This document shows, piece by piece, positions 8,701 through 16,627 of a stretch of DNA of 64,000 nt. The stretch comes from a virus. The stretch is from the IMG/VR virus record IMGVR_UViG_3300027881_000007, positions 1 through 64,000 of that record; one strand, 5' to 3'. The position numbers were made by a program, and so were the translations under genes. Within the stretch, counting starts at the first letter, position 1. Every line of letters begins with the position of its first letter. The notes below the pieces were generated by a model that saw only the letters and a list, made by a program, of their open reading frames with translations, had not been told where the DNA came from and did no database searches.

Positions 8701-10335
8701 AGTAGTTGGACCGCCTGTATTTTTTGCAATACCGGTAAAGCCTCCAAATCCACCTCTCTGGTGCTGTATGTATTGAAGACTATAAACACCTGGGTAGTTA
8801 TTCGTCCACGGAATCCAGTCTTCCCAGAAAAGTCCTGGCCATCCAACAAAGATTCTACCTGACCTATTAAGACCGAAATCAAGGTCATAAAAGTATCTGT
8901 TAAAGTCATCTAGACAGTTTGGAAACTTGTCAGTATACCGTATTGGAGACCAAGTCAGACCTTCATTACTAGTAGAAGCGTAAGCTAGATCATAAGAAGG
9001 AGATTCATAGAAGGTTACATAGTATTCGTCTTGATCCCAGATATAGTAACAAATGCGTGATCTATCATGCCTAGATTCATAGGGCATCCCGCGATAAAAG
9101 CATCTGGTTCCATCACAACACTCTCCTACGAAAGGAGGAGCTGTAGTGGTAGACGGAAAGAAGTCAGGAGAGGTAGTTGTTGTAGATCCAGTTCCAGTAG
9201 TAGTCGTGGTAGATGTAGTCGTGGTAGTTGTGGTAAATGTAGTTGTGGTTGTTGTTACATCCTCACTGGCCATAGCTGAAAAACCAGCTGGAGGAGTATA
9301 GGTCATACGAGATAGATAACCAACTATTGTGTGTTCTTGAAGGTTACCATTAAGAGAATCAGCTGGATACCAAGTTGTTGCAGCTATACCACTAGCCGCT
9401 GGATTAGTACCAGTTACAGGATCACCACCATTTTGCCATACTCCATTCTTAGCAAAGAAGACTCTAGCGTTATCCATGTCAAGGGCAACACCAATTATAT
9501 CTCCATTACCATATAAATTCCCGTAAGCAGTACCGACCATATTGTTAAATATGCGTCCATCCGTACTGTAGTATCCATAACCTGTACTTTGTCTTCCAAC
9601 ATATTCATCAGTAGGATAACCAGATTGAGCAATACCAACAAACCTATAGTTTCCAACTCCAACTACCTCAATTTCCCAGTACCACTTTCCAGAAGACTTA
9701 CCAAGAGTTGCACCAACTGCTCTATCATTAGAGACAGTACATCTAGCCGTAAGATTGGAGTTCTCTAAAACCATACCTGTAGGATGTATCCATAAAGGAT
9801 CCCACGTAAGTTGATCAGTTGGAGGGGCTGTAGTAGTAGTTGTAGTTGTGTATCCTGGAGGATTATATTTTATTTCAACTTCAATTGCTGAAATAAAAAG
9901 ATCAGTCTGGTTGTGTCCTATGCCACCGCTTGAATCAAGAATCCAAAGTCTAATATTAGTTAATTCGGCTGCAGTTTTAGAGAGAGCCGCCCAGTTGGTG
10001 TAGTAATCTGTAAAATAATCATTGTTAAAACTAACACCACCCAGATCAAGAATCTCAACTAGTCCATCGTAAAGAAGGAACTCCACACCACCAGAAAATG
10101 CTGAGTTAGGAACTCTACCTCTTACCCTAACTCTAAACTCTACTGAGCTACCCAAGAAAGTAGGATTATCAAGACCAAAATGTATATAGGAGTTTGGAAC
10201 ACTTGCGCGACCTTGGATATACGTACTATCATTGGGAGGCCACCCCTCATTCACTTGCAAATGAGGACTAACTTCGGGAGTGTACTCCCTATTTGCAACA
10301 GTAGAATCCGGTCGAACAATTTCCGTAGGTAGCAT
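5773..10335 (-). CDS. Giant multidomain fibre with SPRY, BNR-like and DNRLRE-like domains on Thr-rich linkers
   Basis: 1520 residues. Order: a jelly-roll-like beta domain (1-160); a Thr linker; a SPRY domain (about 175-355, with GKWYWEIEV, GVALDMDNARVFFAKNGVW); a Thr/Ser linker; a BNR/sialidase-like propeller region (about 390-790). Next come several TTTT/TTLPPLPTT linkers; a helical segment (about 950-1130, with NIGGATAGIPFLIKQVIDFF) that I recall from phage tail proteins; a Trp-rich repeat zone with QWVDEE units; another linker; and a C-terminal DNRLRE-like sandwich (RGFFTFDTTAL). The start has AAAGGAG. It sits among virion genes, so it is most likely a fibre or surface display protein; ligand unknown. 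The Thr linkers look like mucin or S-layer stalks and could be O-glycosylated (inference). Confidence 0.8.
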   Translation of the reverse strand: MLPTEIVRPDSTVANREYTPEVSPHLQVNEGWPPNDSTYIQGRASVPNSYIHFGLDNPTFLGSSVEFRVRVRGRVPNSAFSGGVEFLLYDGLVEILDLGGVSFNNDYFTDYYTNWAALSKTAAELTNIRLWILDSSGGIGHNQTDLFISAIEVEIKYNPPGYTTTTTTTAPPTDQLTWDPLWIHPTGMVLENSNLTARCTVSNDRAVGATLGKSSGKWYWEIEVVGVGNYRFVGIAQSGYPTDEYVGRQSTGYGYYSTDGRIFNNMVGTAYGNLYGNGDIIGVALDMDNARVFFAKNGVWQNGGDPVTGTNPAASGIAATTWYPADSLNGNLQEHTIVGYLSRMTYTPPAGFSAMASEDVTTTTTTFTTTTTTTSTTTTTGTGSTTTTSPDFFPSTTTAPPFVGECCDGTRCFYRGMPYESRHDRSRICYYIWDQDEYYVTFYESPSYDLAYASTSNEGLTWSPIRYTDKFPNCLDDFNRYFYDLDFGLNRSGRIFVGWPGLFWEDWIPWTNNYPGVYSLQYIQHQRGGFGGFTGIAKNTGGPTTVWEAWNNLGSYELSGGSWYHMADPWVQQLNWDSGVGQFDTFARMYKSNYGNIILITITSGPDPGIYYSRQSLGSFSTPTKIPGTSLESVGHRVTLDDIFGMHIFWEDSSFNIIHTYLAGSGGWLLTPTVVGPNLYPGTGFAGFYCQKDTQHDVSQFGVLQIRWDGPVGDGYFTNQQPSGPQQPFLWYHKSSCTPVGGCTPAIDVAYTNSNAVQYNYRCITPCPMYYQPLLGLGNEVETELVSFSPLREEGDFVTTTTTSTVTTTLPPLPTTTTTTVPGEFVVDFDYFSFWSPSSTTTTTTTTTASTTLPPLPTTTTTIPPYVQFVVEFDDFEGTPLTTTTTTTTTTSTTPVPSTTTTATTTTTTVTTTVTTTTEQPRNLEYNKDVIGTIEEADAEFEALVNIRPESREERKAKLEIFKENWSRVFNSPPYQVDPDAAEAILNAINPALKADIDSWFDAGEDATLIEYLFTDLHQWILEHFGAYPNIGGATAGIPFLIKQVIDFFKPYRARLAFFESALVFDDALFDSVILDDSSSMIIYQTVVDTPAADSTSCCAYPYITCDSTAGLYYSRRTYDCGSYYDTGIADDLDDMRLTVRQDVHDFYMCLPDGSAVVDFDFDSTTTITLSTTLPPDICQWTGQEEQWVEEEGQWIDDESECVPIEVLLSQWINSSPAWETQWVDEPLQWVDEEYTVLTSPPVPDPTPPEDPFYLYGYMAGGWQDFDEEGLFDCMGGKDVCQIYIQDSTAIITTTTTVTTTTTATTTLPPAPTTTTTTTTTTATTTTTTIDFMTITAAYDGRVYGTDVDWPTTRDKAVADSADSPGLANSSCALVHNAAFQCARGFFTFDTTALINVTVLSAKLRVHGWKTFSPIALCAQEATLSNPLDVTVNDYQAFTGPLLIDSFSPWDNLGWNEMDLNVAGVAYLQSIIDIIGQYAMFCTREYDHDYLNVGPTSLLIAYCNYSASGLVPELVIEYSF

Positions 10336-10350
10336 TAGTCTCCTTTAATC

Positions 10351-10370
10351 TTTTAAAATTTATTCCAACT
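10351..10370 (-). promoter_or_regulatory. Candidate phage promoter motif
   Basis: Minus strand AGTTGGAATAAATTTTAAAA, just before the ribosome site of gene 5773-10335. Member of the recurrent motif set. Confidence 0.4.
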
Positions 10371-10372
10371 AG

Positions 10373-13300
10373 TTAGGGTGTTGTGTAAGAAGCATAGTGA
10401 CCCACCCAACACTCTGCGTCTTCTGCAAAAGCAAGATCAATAGTACTAAACTTAGTCCAGTCAACCGTATCAACAGGTTCGGTTGTTGCATAGTAAAATG
10501 AGAACCTGTAAGCACCAACAAAGAACTTACGGCGCATCCTGACCCAAATCTCTGATACTGCTCCAAGAACTTGTTGTTCCTCATCAATGGTCCCTATTTC
10601 TGAATATAGACCAAATGCATATATATTTCCGCCATCAATTCTTCCACCAACTTTTGCATAAATATCAGTCTGTCCACGAACTCTAAATAGTAACCCAAAC
10701 TCTTGAAAAACTCCACTAATTGCTGGAACTGTAATCTTAGTGTAAACATCAAATTCTTTATCTAACAATTCACACTGAGCAATATATGTTGGAGTGCACG
10801 GATCAAATGCATCACAACCATCTGGTCCAGCATAGACATGGAGAAATCCTCCTGACTCTGAGAAGTTTCCATGACGTTTCTCTTGAAGTTTCCACCTTGC
10901 ATTTATTGATCCATCATTAAAGTCATCTTCTTCTAATCCCAAACCACATGGTGCAGTGGTTGAAGTGGTGGTCGTAACAGTTGTAGTAGTGGTTGTCGTA
11001 GTTGTTGTAGTAATTGCAAATGGATTTGCCTGAAACTCAACAGCTTCAAAACTACCCTCTTTAGCTACTCCGCCTGTGATTGGATCACCCTTGGGTCGAG
11101 TAAGTCCATATTCAAAACTACTAGTATGAACAAGTCTAAATCGAGCGAGTCCATCAGCAGTCGTAGGAGTTCCTGGTACAGCACCCTGTCCATATGGTCG
11201 TATAACACCACCACCACCACCTACATAAGATGGGGCATAAGTTATCGACCAAGCTTTAGAGATTTCATGATCTAGAGTAACATTGACTTCAGTACTATTC
11301 GCACTCCAGTTTAAAGTGCCACGCTGAACATCAAACCATTGTGACTCAATAATCTGAGTTCGAACATTTAGTGTACCTGTACTCAGAGTACGATTTACTC
11401 TAAAAGTATCCTTATCAATAAGTTGCATTATACAACAGGCATCTGCAGAACTCTGACTTGCAACATCAACCCGGTAATTGGATACGGTCATTGTCCTGTT
11501 CGGGGCAACTGGGGCTGGTATTGCCTCGTCAGTAGTAGTACCAGATAGAGAGTAAGCTAAGTGCTGAACATCCCAAATACCAGGAGTAAGAGCTTCAACC
11601 GCCCACCACATCATCTGATACTGCCAGCCGCTTGCATTACCATCTCTGACAAATCTAACCTCAGAGTTAGATTGGAAGTACCCCTCGACTAACTGGTCTT
11701 GCCAGTTATCAGTCTGCCCTCCATTACCACTAAAGACAAGGAATGTGTTCTCTATAACGGCTGTCCCATCTAAATCAGTGGTTCCAGCTACTATTACATC
11801 AGAATTAAAACCACCCCAATTAAGTAGTGAATAACCTGAACCAACAGTCCAACCACTGTGTACTTTCACATGGGCCGGATTAAATTCGACAACATAAATA
11901 CTAACTTGCTGTGTTCCAAATATATTGCCACGACCGATCTTTAATCTAGCACCAGGCGATCTATGATCGAACCAGAAGTATGGCCAACTTCTGTGCCAAA
12001 TTGTTTCTTCTGTGGTTTCAAAAGAGATAAATGGAACACAGTTAAAAATATTTTGACCCTTCGATAAGAGATATTCACTTGGTTGACCATTAGCTACTGT
12101 AATCTCAAATCTCTCAATTGAATCAATAAAGTATGGTAAAGTTGTACTGGTTGTACTTACTGTTGTACTAGTTGTGGTAGTAGTTGTTGTTGACGTTGTA
12201 CTAGTGGTAAAAGGATCATCTCCAGTATTTCTAAAATATCCAAACGTAGCAGTAAACTGTATACCACCTGGATGATTAGCATACAGACCAACATCAATAT
12301 CAGCACCACTAATGAGTTGATTAACAGGTTGTCCGAATTGAATCCAATTATCACCTCCGTCTGCAATATAGAATGCAGTTACTACACCAGCAATCCTTCT
12401 CAGTCTAAGATAAACAGTATTTGGAGCATATGCTACGTTTACCTGATAAGTATAATTGGCGGTACTGTCAATAGTATTACCAAATAATAATCTCTCGCCC
12501 CCTAGACTATCATCATAAATTAAACAAACCTTCCAGAAATTGGTACTATCTGTTGCGGCCAGTATGCCTGCTTGCTCATAGTCATTATCAACATCTGTCG
12601 AAAGTTTTGTATATACATCAAAGTCGCCAGTCTCAGTTGTCTGAAAGGCCCAGGTTGGATCATACTCTCCATCCCAAACATCTCCAGAACCAGAATCAAT
12701 TACAAAAGATCCTTGATAATAGTCTCCGCCTGTACCAGGTTCCCAAGTCCAGAAATTACTAAGGTATTTGATACCATCAGCGGCAATGGTAAAGTTATCA
12801 AAGTCCATCGTCGCAGTTGGAGAACCACCACCACCATCAAAACTATCAAGATAGATTACAATATCTGTTTCACCAGATCCGAAATTGACGAGGGTATCTA
12901 GTAATTGCCAACCAGCATCATAGTAATAACTCTGCATCTGTATACCAGTTCTTACTAACCGCAACTGGCCACTAGTATGAGCTGTACCGACAGATGCACT
13001 CCAACCAGATGTTGTGTTCCAAGTCTGATAACGTTGAGTGCCAGCCCTGTATGCTCTCAGCATTTGAGCTATAGCAGTTCCTGCATGAGCCCTGAGTCCA
13101 CCATACCATCCATTTTGAGATGGACCAGCAATAACGTCATAGTCCACGACTATATCAAAATCGCCAACAATAGTATATGTAGACAGTATTCCCTCTCTGG
13201 TATTACCTGGGGCAACAGAACACTGTAATTTATTACCTTGAATATCTGGACTTGCATCCCATATATTCCACTTGATTGGATCAGGTGGACTTCCATTAGG

Positions 13301-16300
13301 ACCAGTGAAGTCATCGTCTGGATCAAAGTCAAAACTATCATTTCGTAAATATGCTGTAGTTGTGGTAGTAGAAGTTGACGTAGTTGTGGTAGTCGTACCG
13401 GTTGTGGTGGTTGTTGTCGTAGTAGTCGTACTAGTAGTAGTTGTTGTCGTTGTCGTGGTTGTAGTAGTAGGTAGTGGCGGTAGAGTAGTAGTTGCAGTCG
13501 TAGTCGTGCTTGTAGTCGTGGTTGTGCTTGTCGAAGTAGTTGTTGTCGTAACCGTACTGGTGCTCGTGGTTGTGGTAGTTGTGGTCGTAGTAGTTGTCGT
13601 TGTTGTTGGTGGAGGAGGAGTAGTCGTTGTCGTACTAGTACTTGTCGTTGTTGTGCTCGTACTCGTTGTGCTTGTCGAAGTAGTTGTGGTTGTGGTAGTT
13701 GTAGGAGGTGGTGTGGTCGTGGTTGTACTAGTACTTGTCGTTGTAGTTGTGGTTGTGGTAGTTGTAGGAGGTGGTGTGGTCGTGGTTGTACTAGTACTTG
13801 TCGTTGTTGTGCTCGTACTGGTAGTACTTGTCGTTGTAGTCGTAGTTGTACTGGTGGTAGTTGTGCTAGTTGTGGTCGTAGTAGTAGTCGTTGAAGTAGA
13901 AGTACCTGAACCTTCAAGCGGACTATAACCAGTTGGAAGACTATATGCAAAATCAGATTCACCAAAGTTTGCTGTTATCTCTGCAGTATTGTAGTTAAAA
14001 CCGTGCCATGGCCACCAACCTGCTGATGGAGTTATTGTTGCAGCAGGGTTAGTACCAACAACTGGATCACCTGAGTTTTGCCACACACCATTCTTAGCAA
14101 AGAAGACTCTACCGTTATCCAAGTCCATAGCAACCCCTATAACATCATTTGTAGTATAAGAGTTACCATATGACGAACCAGCGCCGTCCTCGTAAACATC
14201 TCCATTAATTTCGTAGTATCCTACACTGTCAGTTACCTGACCCGGAAAACTAGTCGTGGCCATATTTCCGGGGCCAATACCAACCATGTGGGATGATGCT
14301 CCAGGATCAAGATCTATAAATATTTCCCAATACCATTTACCTGCAGTATAACCACGAGTTGCCCTTGTACTTCTCCACGGTCCAGTTGTGCTGCCCGTAG
14401 CAGTAAGATCACCATTTGACAAAGTAACAGTTGCATCTGTCTTATTTGGATCCCACGTCATAGCTGGGTTTGTCGTAGTCGTGGTTGTAGTAGTCGTGCT
14501 AGTCGTGGTTGTTGAAGTCGTAGTCGTAGTTGTAGTAGTTGGACCAATATCGGTACCATAAATCTGGATCTCACACATATCAAATCCAGTATTGATAGTC
14601 CAATTTGTACCACCGTCACCAGAGAAAGCTATTGATCCGCCTGCATAGGCATCGAAATTAGTTCTGTCTGTATAAACATTAGTAGTTGTGCCAACTGGCT
14701 CCATTACTACCCAGAATTTCTGACCAACTTGAACAGAAGTAGAAAAGGTAAACTCATATCTTGTGGGAGAACCTGTAATAGACTCCTCATCTGAAGTACC
14801 CAAGAGAGTCCCACTATATGGATTTGTTGGATGGTAAGTATAGATAGTTAGTCTAGCTCTATCTACAGGAGAACCAGTACCATAAAACTCTGCTATACTG
14901 ATAGAGTCAATATCCCAAGTTCTGGTCGGAGAGAAACTCTGAGCAACTCGGGTCGATCCATATAGATCAGTACAAGTCTCCGAAATCTCTACTAACGGTG
15001 GAGCAGTAGTCGTAGTTGTAGAAGTTGAAGTTGTCGTAGTTGTTGTCGTTGACGTACTAGTGGTTGTAGTGGTTGTAGTAGTTGTTGTCGAGGTTGTAGT
15101 CGTGGTAGTAGTCGGGAAATTTAGTGTGCCATAAGCAATAGTTGCATTGTCAAAATCCATGGTCGCTGTTGGGAGACCAGCAACGGAGTCAAGATACAAT
15201 TGGAAGAAAAGAGCGCCTGATCCTACGCTGAAACTACCTAACGATTGCCATCCAGCACTGTAATAGTATCCGGTGGTGCTGCTTCCGCTTCGCACTATAC
15301 GCAGTTGGCCGCTTGTATCACTGGTTGATGTACTTCCGCCCCATCCGAAGGTGCTGTCCCAAGTTGCGTATTCACTGACTCCAGCTCTATAGGCCCTAAC
15401 TATCTGGAATATACTGCTTCCTATGTTACAACGGATACCACCATACCATGAATTAGTGGATGGCCCAAGAACAACATCAAAATCTACCCACAGATCAAAG
15501 TCACCGGAGATAGTGAATTGAGACTGTACTCCCTCTCTGGTGTTGCCAGAATTAACAGCACATCTTAACTTATTACCTTGAATATCTGGACTTGGACTCC
15601 AAATAGACCAGTTAGTAGGATTGGGCGGATCATCATTATTACCAGTGAAGTCATCATAGAATACAGTTGCTGTAGTCGTGGTAGTAGAAGTTGTCGTTGT
15701 AGTCGTACTAGTTGTGGTGGTAGAAGTTGTCGTTGTACTCGTGCTGGTAGTTGTGGTCGTGGTCGTGGTCGTAGTAGAAGTAGTTGGCCAGTTTAGCGCG
15801 CCTTTATAGATGGTAAAGTTATCCCAGTTCACCTCACAGGCAGGAAGAGTATCGCCGTTACGCAACGTCAGGTAAATGTTGCAAGGCTTACCCGTACCGG
15901 CACTCCATGTATGAGTCGAAGTCCATGCTGATCCTGTCCAGCGATAGGTAGTCCACTGCGTACCCACTCTTGTCACACGCAGCTTAGCAGATGTGTCAGA
16001 AGTACCTACGTTGCCCTGCCACCCACTATTGTTTTCCCAGGTCCAGTATCTTTGACTACCATACCAGCCCCTAACAAAACTGCAACCTTCACCATCTTCG
16101 TCTTCGACTACAAGCTGGCAGCTCCAGAAGCTAGAGTTAGGATAGGTAACTAATTCGTAGTCCACTACAACATCTATATCACCTGAAAGAACATCAAGGC
16201 CAGCATGTGCAAAATAGGTGTTTGCACTGGTTGCACCGGCCGCCGGCAGAACCATATTGAGCTTGTTGCTCTGAATGTCAGGAGGACCATTGCCAGAAAC

Positions 16301-16585
16301 ATCCCAGTAGGTATCATTTGGTGGATCACCGTCACTACCAGTAAATGGATCATAGAATACTGTAGACGTAGTTGTTGAAGTAGAAGTTGTCGTTGTAGTC
16401 GTACTAGTGGTAGTCGAAGTTGTGGTTGTGCTTGTGGAAGTTGTTGTAGTGGTAGTAGTAAATGTGGTAGTCGTTGTGGCTGTTCCATCTTGTAGGTAGG
16501 CGAGAGGACCAAAGTAGTCGTAGGACATTTCTTCCAAAGTCTTACCGGATTCAATGTCTATAACTACTTTATCATAAATTTTCAT
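10373..16585 (-). CDS. Giant multidomain Thr-rich fibre (2070 aa)
   Basis: The longest gene here. The first 30 residues (KIYDKVVIDIESGK, then SYDYFGPLA) are nearly identical to those of the next giant gene and resemble N-terminal attachment sequences of phage structural proteins. Behind it come three copies of a lectin-like beta-sandwich module (FYDDFTGNNDDPPNPTNW type; PDIQGNKL; TATMDFDN). A further receptor-like module (TCTDLYGSTRVAQSFSP), a SPRY domain (GKWYWEIFIDLD, GRVFFAKNGVW) and more concanavalin-like modules follow. Linkers are long Thr/Ser/Pro tracts; the largest (encoded near 13350-13905) runs about 180 residues and contains a perfect 63-base tandem duplication. No enzyme signature is evident. 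Probable adhesive fibre with a mucin-like stalk; the exact receptor is unknown. Confidence 0.8.
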   Translation of the reverse strand: MKIYDKVVIDIESGKTLEEMSYDYFGPLAYLQDGTATTTTTFTTTTTTTSTSTTTTSTTTSTTTTTTSTSTTTSTVFYDPFTGSDGDPPNDTYWDVSGNGPPDIQSNKLNMVLPAAGATSANTYFAHAGLDVLSGDIDVVVDYELVTYPNSSFWSCQLVVEDEDGEGCSFVRGWYGSQRYWTWENNSGWQGNVGTSDTSAKLRVTRVGTQWTTYRWTGSAWTSTHTWSAGTGKPCNIYLTLRNGDTLPACEVNWDNFTIYKGALNWPTTSTTTTTTTTTTSTSTTTTSTTTTSTTTTTTSTTTTTATVFYDDFTGNNDDPPNPTNWSIWSPSPDIQGNKLRCAVNSGNTREGVQSQFTISGDFDLWVDFDVVLGPSTNSWYGGIRCNIGSSIFQIVRAYRAGVSEYATWDSTFGWGGSTSTSDTSGQLRIVRSGSSTTGYYYSAGWQSLGSFSVGSGALFFQLYLDSVAGLPTATMDFDNATIAYGTLNFPTTTTTTTSTTTTTTTTTTSTSTTTTTTTSTSTTTTTAPPLVEISETCTDLYGSTRVAQSFSPTRTWDIDSISIAEFYGTGSPVDRARLTIYTYHPTNPYSGTLLGTSDEESITGSPTRYEFTFSTSVQVGQKFWVVMEPVGTTTNVYTDRTNFDAYAGGSIAFSGDGGTNWTINTGFDMCEIQIYGTDIGPTTTTTTTTSTTTTSTTTTTTTTTNPAMTWDPNKTDATVTLSNGDLTATGSTTGPWRSTRATRGYTAGKWYWEIFIDLDPGASSHMVGIGPGNMATTSFPGQVTDSVGYYEINGDVYEDGAGSSYGNSYTTNDVIGVAMDLDNGRVFFAKNGVWQNSGDPVVGTNPAATITPSAGWWPWHGFNYNTAEITANFGESDFAYSLPTGYSPLEGSGTSTSTTTTTTTTSTTTTSTTTTTTTSTTSTSTTTTSTSTTTTTPPPTTTTTTTTTTSTSTTTTTPPPTTTTTTTTSTSTTSTSTTTTSTSTTTTTPPPPTTTTTTTTTTTTTTSTSTVTTTTTSTSTTTTTSTTTTATTTLPPLPTTTTTTTTTTTTSTTTTTTTTTTGTTTTTTSTSTTTTTAYLRNDSFDFDPDDDFTGPNGSPPDPIKWNIWDASPDIQGNKLQCSVAPGNTREGILSTYTIVGDFDIVVDYDVIAGPSQNGWYGGLRAHAGTAIAQMLRAYRAGTQRYQTWNTTSGWSASVGTAHTSGQLRLVRTGIQMQSYYYDAGWQLLDTLVNFGSGETDIVIYLDSFDGGGGSPTATMDFDNFTIAADGIKYLSNFWTWEPGTGGDYYQGSFVIDSGSGDVWDGEYDPTWAFQTTETGDFDVYTKLSTDVDNDYEQAGILAATDSTNFWKVCLIYDDSLGGERLLFGNTIDSTANYTYQVNVAYAPNTVYLRLRRIAGVVTAFYIADGGDNWIQFGQPVNQLISGADIDVGLYANHPGGIQFTATFGYFRNTGDDPFTTSTTSTTTTTTTSTTVSTTSTTLPYFIDSIERFEITVANGQPSEYLLSKGQNIFNCVPFISFETTEETIWHRSWPYFWFDHRSPGARLKIGRGNIFGTQQVSIYVVEFNPAHVKVHSGWTVGSGYSLLNWGGFNSDVIVAGTTDLDGTAVIENTFLVFSGNGGQTDNWQDQLVEGYFQSNSEVRFVRDGNASGWQYQMMWWAVEALTPGIWDVQHLAYSLSGTTTDEAIPAPVAPNRTMTVSNYRVDVASQSSADACCIMQLIDKDTFRVNRTLSTGTLNVRTQIIESQWFDVQRGTLNWSANSTEVNVTLDHEISKAWSITYAPSYVGGGGGVIRPYGQGAVPGTPTTADGLARFRLVHTSSFEYGLTRPKGDPITGGVAKEGSFEAVEFQANPFAITTTTTTTTTTTVTTTTSTTAPCGLGLEEDDFNDGSINARWKLQEKRHGNFSESGGFLHVYAGPDGCDAFDPCTPTYIAQCELLDKEFDVYTKITVPAISGVFQEFGLLFRVRGQTDIYAKVGGRIDGGNIYAFGLYSEIGTIDEEQQVLGAVSEIWVRMRRKFFVGAYRFSFYYATTEPVDTVDWTKFSTIDLAFAEDAECWVGHYASYTTP
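13350..13905 (-). repeat. Low-complexity Thr/Ser/Pro codon tract
   Basis: About 550 bases of almost uninterrupted ACN codons (plus-strand GTN triplets) with occasional TCN and CCN codons. It encodes mucin-like linker within the 2070-residue fibre. It contains the 63-base tandem repeat listed separately. Synonymous Thr codons vary, so selection appears to act on protein composition, although local slippage is visible. Confidence 0.85.
13682..13807 (-). repeat. Perfect 63-bp tandem duplication
   Basis: Bases 13682-13744 and 13745-13807 are identical. Each unit encodes 21 residues of Thr/Ser with one PPP, so the duplication stays in frame. It points to recent expansion of the linker by slippage or recombination. 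Confidence 0.85.
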
Positions 16586-16603
16586 ATGGCCCTAAATCTC
16601 CTT

Positions 16604-16620
16604 TGTAAATTTGTTCCAAC
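16604..16620 (-). promoter_or_regulatory. Candidate phage promoter motif
   Basis: Minus strand GTTGGAACAAATTTACA about 20 bases before the start of the 2070-residue fibre gene. Member of the recurrent motif set. Confidence 0.45.
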
Positions 16621-16627
16621 TAGAGTT

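Noticed and set aside
13350-13905. Repeats that could be mistaken for a CRISPR array or microsatellite
   Set aside because: There are no regularly spaced unique spacers. The units are triplets of Thr, Ser and Pro codons in frame with a long gene, so they are protein linkers.
13272-13928. Plus-strand frame rich in Val (218 residues)
   Set aside because: It is the complement of the Thr/Ser codon tract of the 2070-residue fibre. Runs of V, G and L with no ribosome site show that it is a shadow; similar Leu/Gln/Arg-rich or Ser/Cys-rich shadow frames lie at 13150-13965, 16174-16554, 9067-9279 and 25365-25595.
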